NCBI GenBank assembly: GCA_026993285.1
Contig: JALWTZ010000263.1
Coordinates: forward strand, 1-18,763
Reading direction: 5' to 3'
Length of the DNA: 18,763 nt
Source: Lysobacterales bacterium
GTDB lineage: Bacteria > Pseudomonadota > Gammaproteobacteria > Xanthomonadales > S139-57
The translations under genes and the position numbers were made by a program. The notes under the pieces were generated by a model. The model had not been told where the DNA came from, did no database searches, and saw nothing but the letters and a program-made list of their open reading frames with translations. Below, in pieces: positions 1 through 6,322 of the stretch (positions are counted from its first letter, which is position 1; every line of letters begins with the position of its first letter).

Positions 1-108
1 TGAGTTTGGAACATCAGAAACCACAAGCACAAACAACTCAAAGGCGCTGTCCAGCTGAATCTGTTTATCCCCTATGCGGATGGGCATAGCTTGAGGTGGT
101 TCAATCAT
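1..108 (-). CDS. Possible partial gene running off the left edge, unknown product
   Basis: An open minus-strand frame runs from an ATG at 108 to the window edge without a stop (36 codons). The frame stays open upstream to a stop at 202-204, so a GTG start near 135 or an earlier start is possible. The visible peptide begins MIEPPQAMPIRIGDKQIQLD and continues into a hydrophobic stretch. I do not recognise a family. No convincing ribosome binding site precedes the ATG: an AGG lies directly against it. It is read in the same direction as the genes to its right. The open length is short enough to be chance, so this is only a possible gene start. Confidence 0.25.
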   Translation of the reverse strand, partial: MIEPPQAMPIRIGDKQIQLDSAFELFVLVVSDVPNS

Positions 109-379
109 CCTGAACACAATATTAGGTACTGGCACAATCCCAACTAAAACGGGTAGCAATATAGGTCTTCGTACAACTGGCGACCATTCGGCGCTACCGA
201 CTCAGGGTTCTGGCAGGCTGACCCGACCACAGGGCAGTTGACACTCAGCCTATGCACCATTCCTTCTGTTCTATCCGGGCTACTGCATGATCTTGAGACC
301 CTAAAAATGGCTGCGTAACCAACCTGTGGCTGGATTTCATCCATTGATTGCGTTTACCTAAAACGCCAACTTGTCAATC
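109..379. other. Intergenic stretch with no supported gene
   Basis: I see no convincing gene here. A 66-codon minus-strand frame (144-344) has no ribosome binding site and an unremarkable composition. A small inverted repeat, GCGTTT at 350-355 and AAACGC at 361-366 with a 5-base loop, lies just downstream of the 380-655 gene. It could be a weak transcript-end hairpin but has no T-run. I searched by eye for an attC site that would close a fourth cassette and did not find one. Confidence 0.4.
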
Positions 380-655
380 TCATGGCATCGGCACCTGTGT
401 GCCGGGTGCAACACGGTTGTGCAATGATGCTTCCTCGGCTGTCAAACAGTAGCAGCTACCATTCGAATGGCTGTATCGGCCAGCCGGTTGGTAACGGAAG
501 TCGGCAAAGCCCTTCTCCCTGCAAATGTCGGCACAACGGTGTGCGTTCGAGCTGACCAGGTACAAAGCACCGGCAATGCCCAGCAGCAAAATGATCAGCG
601 TGTACCGGTTAAGTAACGCGTCGAACCGTATAGGTATATGTGGTGGTGTGGTCAT
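380..655 (-). CDS. Small Cys-rich single-pass membrane protein, unknown function
   Basis: A 91-residue protein with one clear membrane segment (about residues 18-36, YTLIILLLGIAGALYLVSS) after a short N-terminal tail. A small domain with four cysteines follows (HRCADIC near 39-45, GSCYC near 66-70). This Cys spacing, with aromatic residues and the phrase CYCLTAEEA, looks like a small disulfide-stabilised domain placed outside the cytoplasm. That placement is inference from the hydrophobic anchor. I do not recognise a named family. The ribosome binding site is poor (a GAGCG-like stretch before the ATG). It lies left of the last attC site, so it is either flanking chromosome or part of a further cassette whose attC is outside the window. 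Confidence 0.5.
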   Translation of the reverse strand: MTTPPHIPIRFDALLNRYTLIILLLGIAGALYLVSSNAHRCADICREKGFADFRYQPAGRYSHSNGSCYCLTAEEASLHNRVAPGTQVPMP

Positions 656-937
656 GATTTACGCTCATTACAGATACCTTAACGAAAAAGGGGCAGCTCT
701 ATTAGCATAATAGAATTCAACAAAGAAAGCACATCACCGAGAATCCTTTTATAGAAGGAGCAACGCATTACTGCAGCGACAACTTATGCAATGATTATAA
801 AGCCAAAATAGCTCACTGATACTCCTTGGGCCGCCATAATATTTTCCTTCAGATATCGTGATTATGCATTTATTAATCTTCACTTTTTTCATCATTCACA
901 AAATTAGAGGGATTGGGTGTTTGTGCATCATGGCTTC
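656..937. other. AT-rich gap between the 91-residue gene and the last attC
   Basis: Apart from the interrupted small frame at 679-837 I see no gene. On the minus strand the stretch starts at the GTTAAGA core (944-938) that marks the end of the cassette array. A very short 11-codon frame begins at the ATG beside that core. A GTTAAGA copy on the plus strand, which would be expected in the attC of a fourth cassette, is absent between 1 and 937. Confidence 0.4.
679..837 (-). pseudogene. Possible small membrane-protein ORF interrupted by an in-frame TAA
   Basis: An ATG at 837 is preceded by a reasonable ribosome binding site (AAGGA, 7 bases away) and reads MAAQGVSVSYFGFIIIA before a TAA at 784-786. 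The same frame then continues for 34 codons (VVAAVMRCSFYKRILG onward) to a TAA at 679-681. The hydrophobic run spans the stop, so the two parts would together give one membrane helix followed by a basic segment. It may be a decayed small gene, or only a 17-residue peptide. The length is too short to exclude chance. Confidence 0.2.
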
Positions 938-1009
938 TCTTAACGACTAAGCTCACCGGCGGCAATGGAGCGCAGCGGAATTGCCGTCCGGTGCAGCGCC
1001 TTGTTCGGC
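938..1009 (-). other. attC: attC recombination site of cassette 3 (FRG-DUF262)
   Basis: Read on the minus strand, the site opens with R'' GCCGAAC (1009-1003) and closes with R' GTTAAGA (944-938), 72 bp. Between them, CACCGGACGGCAAT pairs with ATTGCCGCCGGTG with one unpaired A, the extrahelical-base pattern typical of attC hairpins. The R'' box is the exact reverse complement of the GTTCGGC core that starts the same cassette at 2847-2841. The stop codon of the DUF262 gene lies inside the site. Confidence 0.88.
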
Positions 1010-2077
1010 GATCCCCAAAAATTCACATAGAATCCTTACTCGTTCCTTTATTGAATTAGAATCATTGGTTCCCTGCTGAGAAAGCCTATCAAATTCTAAT
1101 AAATCATAATTAGCTGTGGTAATATCTTCTTCTGCATTTTTGCGATTCTGAATCAGAGAGTCATAAAATCTAATTAACGATGTCCTATTAAATTTATCGA
1201 ACATGTCGTTTTTCAAAGCCTCTTTGGCAACAAGATAAAAAATAGGAATTGGAGTTTGCGCTTTTAATAATCTATCATTATTTTCAAATACTGAGGTTAA
1301 CGGTGTTAGAACTGATTCAACATTACTTTTAAACCTGGCAATTTCCCCTTCATTACCATTTTCTCTATACTTACGAACCATAGCATCTAGAAATGGTTTT
1401 TTTGTATCAATAATTCTATTTTTAGTTGTTATCGCTTCTTCTATAAATATCAATTTAGCAGCAACCTCTCTATGCTGATAGCGGTTATTCTTAAAAGCAA
1501 CCTTATCAGCAAAGAATTGATGTTCAGAAATATCGCGGATTAAAGTAGCCATCGGCCCACCTATAGCATTCCGTTTTTCTGCAGCATTAAGGGGGACAGC
1601 CTCATTTAACCTAGAGAACATATCCTCAATTAGATCAATTTCGTCTGTTTCTACAATTATAATAGGAAGATTAAATGAATCAAATCTGATCTTTAATTTA
1701 GGATAGTGAGTTGCCAAATCACTATATTTCATACCACCCGCGGCTATTGATTCGTCTGCCTGGTAAACAAAATCATCAGATAATGCAAACTCTCCTTCAA
1801 TAAACCCCCATATTGTTTCAAGCCGTTGACGACCATCAATTATGGCATAGTTATATGAGGTTCCGGTTTTTTCTTTAAATGTTATAGATAATGCATGGAA
1901 GTATAATTTGGGGATGTCATAATCATTAAGAATTGAATCGATAAGTAATTGTTTTTTTTCTTTTGTCCATACGCCGCCTTCTCGCTGATATTCTGGAGAA
2001 ATATTTATTTCATCCTTTTCGGAGTTAAGCCTTAAAATGGCACTATTTTGCATGGGATATGTTTTAATTATGTTCAT
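953..2077 (-). CDS. DUF262 (DGQR-type) domain protein, putative defence nuclease/NTPase-like component
   Basis: A 374-residue protein with the DUF262 hallmarks in order: EYQRE then W (about 29-37), DGRQRL (81-86) in a YAIIDGRQRLETIWG context, and RLNEAVPLNAAEKRNA (about 156-171). DUF262 is a ParB-like fold found in GmrSD type IV restriction and SspE phage-defence proteins, where the DGQR region is linked to nucleotide use. I see no C-terminal HNH (DUF1524-like) motif, so any nuclease activity would need another subunit or site. I chose the ATG at 2077 because AGGAG lies 6 bases before it; an ATG at 2083 abuts the AGGAG. The FRG gene ends 9 bases upstream, so the two are probably translationally coupled. 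The last roughly 19 residues (AEQGAAPDGNSAALHCRR) are encoded by the attC site itself. Confidence 0.85.
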   Translation of the reverse strand: MNIIKTYPMQNSAILRLNSEKDEINISPEYQREGGVWTKEKKQLLIDSILNDYDIPKLYFHALSITFKEKTGTSYNYAIIDGRQRLETIWGFIEGEFALSDDFVYQADESIAAGGMKYSDLATHYPKLKIRFDSFNLPIIIVETDEIDLIEDMFSRLNEAVPLNAAEKRNAIGGPMATLIRDISEHQFFADKVAFKNNRYQHREVAAKLIFIEEAITTKNRIIDTKKPFLDAMVRKYRENGNEGEIARFKSNVESVLTPLTSVFENNDRLLKAQTPIPIFYLVAKEALKNDMFDKFNRTSLIRFYDSLIQNRKNAEEDITTANYDLLEFDRLSQQGTNDSNSIKERVRILCEFLGIAEQGAAPDGNSAALHCRR

Positions 2078-2086
2078 TGCCATCTC

Positions 2087-2824
2087 CTAAATCCCATAAG
2101 ACAGGCTTTCAAGTTCAGGGAAAAGCTGAAATCTGGAAATTCCTAACAGCTTCAGTTCATTATTAATACTTTCTTTATGTTCTGCTGGAATCAAATATCT
2201 CCACACATGATCTATTTGAGAGCCAGGCAATCCTACTCTTTCGATAAAAATGTTTTCCCTATGTGAAATAGTAAACACTCCTTGCTGCGCTTGCATTCGT
2301 GAGCTATTACGTGGAGCTATTGCTGCCATGGGATAAAGTTTTGAGCTTCTCTCTCTAGCGATAGTAGATGGCAAATAATTTTGCATATGCTCGTCCTCAA
2401 AAGACGGAATTTCAAATTCAAAATCTGGTCTATAGTTACTTTTTTCATTCAGAACACAAGGCAACAGTAGCCATAAAGCTCCATCGCTGTCATTATTACT
2501 ATTCACCGCAAAATAAATTGCAGATAATGGACTTTCCGACCAATCTAAAAGTCGAGTTGGCACCGAATGATGTTGCATGATAAAAAGCCAATCAAATTCA
2601 CTTTTTGGACGGTGATCAAGAATGTAGGTAGCATTTTGCTTAAAACGGTTGATTAAATAGTTTTCTGAAACCTCATTGTTCTCTCGCATTAAACGTGGTT
2701 CCAAATGCCATTCAGACTTTGACTGCCCTCTAAACCAAACCGGTCCTTGATAATCTCCTATATCGACCTTCATAACTTCTATTAACTCACCAATCGATGA
2801 TATAGGCTTATCTTCTATTCTCAT
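2087..2824 (-). CDS. FRG domain-containing protein
   Basis: A 245-residue protein with the FRG domain: WFRGQ at 30-34, then HHSVPTRLLDWSESPLSAIYFA at about 85-106, and AQQGVFT at 179-185. FRG domains are named for the conserved Phe-Arg-Gly and occur mostly in uncharacterised bacterial proteins, many in defence islands; a biochemical activity is not settled. The start at 2824 has AGGA 6 bases upstream, and the ribosome binding site lies only about 15 bases inside the cassette start. It is the first gene of a two-gene cassette, with the DUF262 gene immediately downstream, which suggests the products act together. No signal peptide or membrane segment is visible, so it is probably cytoplasmic. 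The base composition is AT-rich, unlike the core genes. Confidence 0.88.
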   Translation of the reverse strand: MRIEDKPISSIGELIEVMKVDIGDYQGPVWFRGQSKSEWHLEPRLMRENNEVSENYLINRFKQNATYILDHRPKSEFDWLFIMQHHSVPTRLLDWSESPLSAIYFAVNSNNDSDGALWLLLPCVLNEKSNYRPDFEFEIPSFEDEHMQNYLPSTIARERSSKLYPMAAIAPRNSSRMQAQQGVFTISHRENIFIERVGLPGSQIDHVWRYLIPAEHKESINNELKLLGISRFQLFPELESLSYGI

Positions 2825-2840
2825 GTCTTATCCTTTATAC

Positions 2841-2921
2841 GCCGAACGACTGCCATAACCGGACCCAAAAAGCGAAGCGCAGCACAGCTTTTTGGGATCT
2901 GAGTTTATGGCTTTGTTAGAC
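2841..2921 (-). other. attC: attC recombination site of cassette 2
   Basis: On the minus strand, R'' GTCTAAC (2921-2915) and R' GTTCGGC (2847-2841) bound 81 bp. Inner arms AGCCATAA with TTATGGC, and CCCAAAAAGC with GCTTTTTGGG, form a long imperfect hairpin. R'' is the exact reverse complement of the GTTAGAC core that starts this cassette at 3571-3565. The stop codon of the cassette-2 gene (2916-2918) lies inside R''. Confidence 0.92.
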
Positions 2922-3563
2922 AACTTTATATCGCATCAACAAAGTGGAAAACATGTCCTTTTTGTTTTGCACCACAAATAACAACATCGACAGTGTAATA
3001 AACAAACCCTTAGCTGTTTTTAATACATCACTTATCTGCTTTGTTGTGTATGTGATGTTATCATGTGTATAAAATGCTTGTAGAATCGGTCCTGTTCCAT
3101 GACTAAAAAATGAGAACTTTTCATAGCTTGCCATATTGCGTTTGGTAAACTGAGAAAAAGCTCCGCCAAATTCTTTACCATGCGCCTGAATATAGGATTC
3201 CAATTGCTCCACCATTTTGAAGAAACTCGGATACTTGGCTTTTCCACAAAGCAAATCATCAACACTGCCACCCCTATTTTTTACAATGAACTCCACATAA
3301 TAGCTTTTCACATACAGCTCAAGCATTGTTCTTAACAGCAGGATTGCTGAAGAATAATGATTCGACTTCACGAGAATAAATAATGATTCGAGATGGGAAC
3401 AAAATAGTCGAAAGTATACGTGATTAATTTTTTTATATTCGCTATCTAAATCAATACCCTTTGTATCAATATACTCATGTACTAGAACAAAAGCCTCTTC
3501 TATTTCGTTGAGAATGTGCTTAATTTGGGATTTATTCACTTTCCTTATTGTTCGGTTTTTCAA
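2916..3563 (-). CDS. Helical DUF5677/DUF6988-like cassette protein, unknown function
   Basis: A 215-residue, largely alpha-helical protein. A helix pair near 50-95 (LESLFILVKSNHYSSAILLL then RTMLELYVKSYYVEF) and the later segment YEKFSFFSHGTGP (about 148-160) resemble the pattern of DUF5677/DUF6988-type proteins. I assign that family only tentatively. The C-terminal segment around 184-198 is hydrophobic. The start drawn here is a TTG two bases after the GTTAGAC core; a GTG at 3539 (residue 9) is an alternative, with AAGGA rather close to it. No good ribosome binding site precedes the TTG, so expression may depend on read-through from an upstream promoter. It is the only gene of cassette 2, and its stop lies in the attC site. 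Confidence 0.75.
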   Translation of the reverse strand: MKNRTIRKVNKSQIKHILNEIEEAFVLVHEYIDTKGIDLDSEYKKINHVYFRLFCSHLESLFILVKSNHYSSAILLLRTMLELYVKSYYVEFIVKNRGGSVDDLLCGKAKYPSFFKMVEQLESYIQAHGKEFGGAFSQFTKRNMASYEKFSFFSHGTGPILQAFYTHDNITYTTKQISDVLKTAKGLFITLSMLLFVVQNKKDMFSTLLMRYKVV

Positions 3564-3564
3564 T

Positions 3565-3650
3565 GTCTAACGCTTGGGCTCAGGGGCGGCAAAAAGCAGA
3601 GCGAGTAACGAGCGGCGCTTTTTGACGTCCCTTGGAGCCCATTGTTATGT
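3565..3650 (-). other. attC: attC recombination site of cassette 1
   Basis: On the minus strand, R'' ACATAAC (3650-3644) and R' GTTAGAC (3571-3565) bound 86 bp. The ends AACAATGGGCTC and GAGCCCAAGCGTT have the classical attC form. Inner arms AAGGGACGTCAAAAAGC and GCTTTTTGCCGCCCCT pair with few mismatches. R'' is the exact reverse complement of the GTTATGT core at 4164-4158 that starts this cassette. Confidence 0.93.
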
Positions 3651-3651
3651 G

Positions 3652-4137
3652 CTACTTGTACCCATATTTGGCTAACTCACGCTCAGCTTGCTTTGCTGCA
3701 AGCGGACCAACTTTCGCGCCCCACTTTTGCACAATTGGAACAATTTCCTGCATCATTGGGGACAATACAGAAGCATACTTTTTGCCCGTAGGTGTTTTGA
3801 AAAATATGATGAGGTCTTTTATTTCTTTATGAGTGTAGTATTTATCATAAAGAGGGATCATCATCTCATCTAGTTCATGAGCATGTGCACTTACAACATT
3901 ATATATAGCCTGTGAAAGCGCGTATTCCACTTTCTTTGGCAAATCTGGATATCGTTTCCTTTCTTGTGAAATAGAAATAGACACCATTGTGTTAGCCATT
4001 TCTTCGGCCATTGATGAATTTCCCATCAATTGCAATAGAATATTAATATCGTTTTCCTTTCCTGGTGTTATCGCATAGCTTGACGCCGTTACTACACTAA
4101 GTACAAATACCAAGACTGCATTGACGAAAACCTTCAT
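3652..4137 (-). CDS. DUF2059 domain protein, secreted
   Basis: A 161-residue protein with a typical signal peptide (MKVFVNAVLVFVLSVVTASSYA, residues 1-22, cleavage after SYA). A helical domain follows with the DUF2059 features: EMANTMVSISISQ in the first half and the segment YYTHKEIKDLIIFFKTPTGK (about 107-126), then a KY..VLSPMM stretch. DUF2059 proteins are small exported proteins of unknown function. The start at 4137 is favoured by GGAG 8 bases upstream and by the signal peptide; an in-frame ATG at 4197 would add 20 poor residues that cross the cassette boundary. It is the sole gene of cassette 1, the one nearest the presumed attI end, and its stop is 1 base from the attC R'' box. Confidence 0.88.
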   Translation of the reverse strand: MKVFVNAVLVFVLSVVTASSYAITPGKENDINILLQLMGNSSMAEEMANTMVSISISQERKRYPDLPKKVEYALSQAIYNVVSAHAHELDEMMIPLYDKYYTHKEIKDLIIFFKTPTGKKYASVLSPMMQEIVPIVQKWGAKVGPLAAKQAERELAKYGYK

Positions 4138-4157
4138 AATTTTTCTCCGTTTATTAA

Positions 4158-4247
4158 ACATAACAGTCCAATAGACAGCGCGCACGCAATAGCACAATAG
4201 GCAGCGCGCTGCCTATTGTGCTATTACGTGCTATCCGATCGTTCAAC
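4158..4247 (-). other. Candidate degenerate att site at the head of the array
   Basis: The GTTATGT core (4164-4158) that starts cassette 1 must join an att site on its right. On the minus strand a GTTGAAC box (4247-4241, an R''-like sequence) lies 76 bases away. The flanks partly pair: GATCGGATAG against CTATTGGACT, about 9 of 13 positions when the AAC/GTT cores are included. The centre is the 38-bp palindrome. The pairing and box order are attC-like, but the usual AACAA and GCGTT context is missing, so it could equally be a degraded attI or an unrelated hairpin. Confidence 0.35.
4188..4225. repeat. 38-bp perfect palindrome with a nearby direct repeat
   Basis: The arm AATAGCACAATAGGCAGCG (4188-4206) is followed directly by its exact reverse complement (4207-4225) with no loop. 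After one mismatched pair the symmetry resumes for five more pairs (GCACG 4182-4186 with CGTGC 4227-4231). A 16-of-19 direct copy of AGCACAATAGGCAGCGCGC (4191-4209) lies at 4165-4183. It sits exactly between the first cassette boundary and the zapE flank. Confidence 0.9.
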
Positions 4248-4502
4248 AAAGCGCTTTTGGCTGTTGCAATGCCAGCTGGTTGCGATAGGCATCTTTGCCA
4301 GGAAGCGTGGCGGCAAGCCGGTTTTGTGGCACGGCCGTGGCCGGTCCGTGTATTGGTGGTGGTGTTTGCTTGCGGTGCAGCAGTCCCTGTGTTCACGAAT
4401 CGGTTCTCCAATCCTGCCGGCTGGTCTTGCCGGTTAAGCTGGTTTGCCCGTTGATCTACAGCATGGCAAAGCGCCGGATGCGCGTCAAGCAACGGGAGAT
4501 GG
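4248..4502. other. Gene-free flank between array head and zapE
   Basis: I see no supported gene in this stretch on either strand. Open frames are present but have low-complexity or implausible translations and no ribosome binding site. I looked specifically for a remnant of an integron integrase, which should lie here on the plus strand, and recognised none. On the minus strand TTGACG (4489-4484 region) with a CATGCT hexamer 17 bases downstream could be a weak promoter firing toward the cassettes. Confidence 0.4.
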
Positions 4503-5603
4503 CTATCGGGTCTGCTTCCACCAGTCATCGCTTTGCATTTCCACCAGGCGGCTGGCGGTGCGCTGGAATTCCGCTTTCAGGCGTTGGCCCCGGTAAAGTT
4601 CGTCTGGCGGGCAGCAGGCGCTGGCCACCAGTTTGATGCGCTGGTCGTAGAGTACATCCACCAGGGTGATGAACCGGCGGGCGGCATCGTCGTTGCGGGC
4701 ATCCATTTCCGGGATGGCTTCGATGAACCAGAGGCCGAAGTTGCGTGCCAGCTCCAGGTAGTCGGCCGCGCCCAGGGGTTGTTCACAGAGGCTGGAGAAA
4801 GCAAACCAGGCGGTGGAGCCACCGGCGCGGGCCAGAACCATGGGGCGGCCGTTGATGCACAGCTCCTGGTTCTGCCGCCAGCCGCCGGGCAGCAGTTCGT
4901 TGAAGCTTTGCAGCAGCAGGCTGGCGGTGTGTTCGCTCAGCGGGTAGAGCCAGCGGCGGCTGGCGCCCAGTTTTTGCCGCCGGTGGTCCACGGCGCCATC
5001 GAGGCATACCACATGGGTGTGCGCCACCAGCGCGTCGATGGCCGGCAGGAATCGCTGGCGCTGTAACCCACCGGCATACAGGTTTTCCGGTGCGGTGTTG
5101 CTGGTGGTCAGCAGGCAGACCCCCTGCCGGAACAGGGCGTCCAGCAGTTCGCCGAGGATCATGGCGTCGGCGATGTCGTGAACGAGGAATTCGTCCAGCA
5201 TCAGCAGGCGAATCTGCACGGCGAAATCCCGCGCCAGGCTTTTGAGCGGGTCGCGCTCGCCCTTGCGTTGCCGCAGTTGCGCGTGTACGTACCGCATGAA
5301 GGCGTGAAAGTGGTAGCGGGCCTTGGCTTGGTCTTCCCAGGTGCGGAAGAACAGGTCCAGCAGGTAGGTCTTGCCCCGGCCCACCTTGCCCCAGAGGTAG
5401 AGGCCTTTTACCGGCTGCCAGCGCGGCTTGTCCGGCTGGAACAGGTTGAGCAGTTCGCCCAAACCGCGGCGCTGTTCACGGCTGGCTTCCAGTTCCCGCC
5501 AGATGCCGTCCATCACCTGCAGCACCCGCAGCTGGGCATCGTCGGGCTCGATGACGCCGCCCAGCAGGTCCGCCCGCCAGGCCGCCAGCAGGGGAGATTT
5601 CAT
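4503..5603 (-). CDS. zapE: Cell division protein ZapE (AFG1-like ATPase)
   Basis: A 366-residue AFG1/ZapE-family P-loop ATPase. Walker A is GKVGRGKT (72-79) after the family phrase VKGLYLWG. RYHFHAFM follows at about 97-104. Walker B is RLLMLDEF (132-139, D137/E138), and LTTSNTAPENLYAGGLQRQR is the sensor region. In E. coli ZapE associates with the Z-ring and affects FtsZ bundling under stress; in eukaryotes the homolog is mitochondrial AFG1/LACE1. The length fits the family. The start at 5603 overlaps the stop of the upstream hydrolase as ATGA, so translation is probably coupled. It ends with TAG. It is the first core gene to the right of the integron cassettes. Confidence 0.95.
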   Translation of the reverse strand: MKSPLLAAWRADLLGGVIEPDDAQLRVLQVMDGIWRELEASREQRRGLGELLNLFQPDKPRWQPVKGLYLWGKVGRGKTYLLDLFFRTWEDQAKARYHFHAFMRYVHAQLRQRKGERDPLKSLARDFAVQIRLLMLDEFLVHDIADAMILGELLDALFRQGVCLLTTSNTAPENLYAGGLQRQRFLPAIDALVAHTHVVCLDGAVDHRRQKLGASRRWLYPLSEHTASLLLQSFNELLPGGWRQNQELCINGRPMVLARAGGSTAWFAFSSLCEQPLGAADYLELARNFGLWFIEAIPEMDARNDDAARRFITLVDVLYDQRIKLVASACCPPDELYRGQRLKAEFQRTASRLVEMQSDDWWKQTR

Positions 5604-6259
5604 TTTCCGAGGGCGTTCTTGATCGTGTTTTTCACCAGCCCGCGCAGGTCCATCAGGCGGCGGTGGAAGAAGTGGCTGGCCTCTTCCATGATGATGAGCT
5701 GGGGGTGGGCCGGGTGGCGTTCGGCCCAGTCGCGCACTTCGCCCACGGGCACGATTTCATCGGCATCACCCATGATGACGATCCACGGGCAGTGGGGGTC
5801 GCCAATGGCGTCGAAATCGGCATGGTTGACCGCCGGAGCCACGTTGAGCAGCAGGCGGGCCTGGGTTTGCATGGCGCCCTTGCAGGCAATCCAGGCACCG
5901 AAGGAAAAGCCGGCCAGCCAGAGGTCGTGCTGGGGCAGCGCGGTCTGCGCCCATTGCACCACGGCCATCAGGTCATCGGTTTCACCTTCGCCCTGGTCGT
6001 ATTCCCCTTCGGATTCGCCTACGCCACGGAAGTTGAACAGCACCACATGGGCACCCAGTTCGCGAAAGGAACGCTCCAGGATGGTGACCACCTTGTTGTG
6101 CATGGTGCCGCCATGTTGCGGGTGCGGATGGCAGATCACCGCCAGGGCCTTGCAGTCCGTCTCCGCGTCCGGGCGGCTGGCGATGACTTCCAGCCGGCCG
6201 GCGGGGCCGGGGATGAAGAAGGGGTCGGTGGAGTCGGGGAAGGTCGGTCGGCTGGTCAT
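5600..6259 (-). CDS. Alpha/beta hydrolase (COG2945-like)
   Basis: A 219-residue alpha/beta hydrolase without signal peptide. CHPHPQHGGTMHNKVV (43-58) is the oxyanion-side motif of this small-hydrolase family. FNFRGVGESEG follows at 75-85, and the nucleophile elbow is GFSFG with Ser119. The aspartate is probably in GDADEIVP (D165 or D167) and the histidine is H196 in ASHFFH. The substrate is unknown; relatives are annotated as esterases or peptidase-like hydrolases. GAGGA lies 9 bases upstream of the ATG. The gene sits 63 bases downstream of hslU and overlaps zapE by 4 bases, so it probably forms a two-gene operon with zapE, possibly from the promoter at 6287-6315. Confidence 0.92.
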   Translation of the reverse strand: MTSRPTFPDSTDPFFIPGPAGRLEVIASRPDAETDCKALAVICHPHPQHGGTMHNKVVTILERSFRELGAHVVLFNFRGVGESEGEYDQGEGETDDLMAVVQWAQTALPQHDLWLAGFSFGAWIACKGAMQTQARLLLNVAPAVNHADFDAIGDPHCPWIVIMGDADEIVPVGEVRDWAERHPAHPQLIIMEEASHFFHRRLMDLRGLVKNTIKNALGK

Positions 6260-6286
6260 GGCTGCATTTCCTCGGCACGAAGGGCC

Positions 6287-6315
6287 ATGCTACCCAAAGC
6301 CGGCGCCCGGCTCAA
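6287..6315 (-). promoter_or_regulatory. Candidate sigma-70 promoter for the hydrolase-zapE pair
   Basis: On the minus strand TTGAGC (6315-6310) and TAGCAT (6292-6287) are separated by exactly 17 bases, each matching four of six consensus positions. The hydrolase ATG is 27 bases downstream of the -10 hexamer. The spacer overlaps the hairpin described at 6298-6312. Confidence 0.35.
6298..6312 (-). terminator. Short GC hairpin downstream of hslU
   Basis: AGCCGG and CCGGCT form a 6-bp stem with a 3-base loop, followed on the minus strand by TTTGGG. It could be a weak terminator for hslVU, but the T-run is only three bases and it overlaps a possible promoter. Confidence 0.3.
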
Positions 6316-6322
6316 TGCGCCA

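Larger units (their letters stand above)
944..4163 (-). mobile_element. Integron gene-cassette array, three cassettes, no integrase seen
   Basis: Three consecutive cassettes are read on the minus strand: cassette 1 at 3571-4163 (DUF2059 protein), cassette 2 at 2847-3570 (DUF5677/6988-like protein) and cassette 3 at 944-2846 (FRG + DUF262). Boundaries are placed at the G/TT of each core. Cassette starts GTTATGT, GTTAGAC and GTTCGGC match R'' boxes ACATAAC, GTCTAAC and GCCGAAC of the corresponding attC sites exactly, as expected if each cassette once circularised. attC orientation puts the attI side at the right, near 4164. No intI gene is present on either strand between there and zapE. The array is therefore either an integrase-less attC cluster or a relic whose integrase was lost. 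AT content is clearly higher than in the neighbouring core genes. Confidence 0.88.

Noticed and set aside
144..344. A 66-codon minus-strand frame
   Set aside because: No ribosome binding site, no recognisable domain, and length compatible with chance.
600..620. GTTAAGT on the plus strand as the R'' box of a fourth attC
   Set aside because: It differs from the required GTTAAGA, lies inside the 91-residue gene and has no paired hairpin arms around it.
4216..4636. Plus-strand frames that could have been an integron integrase
   Set aside because: None shows tyrosine-recombinase motifs (no R..HxxR..Y pattern or integron-specific patch), and they overlap the zapE 3' end.
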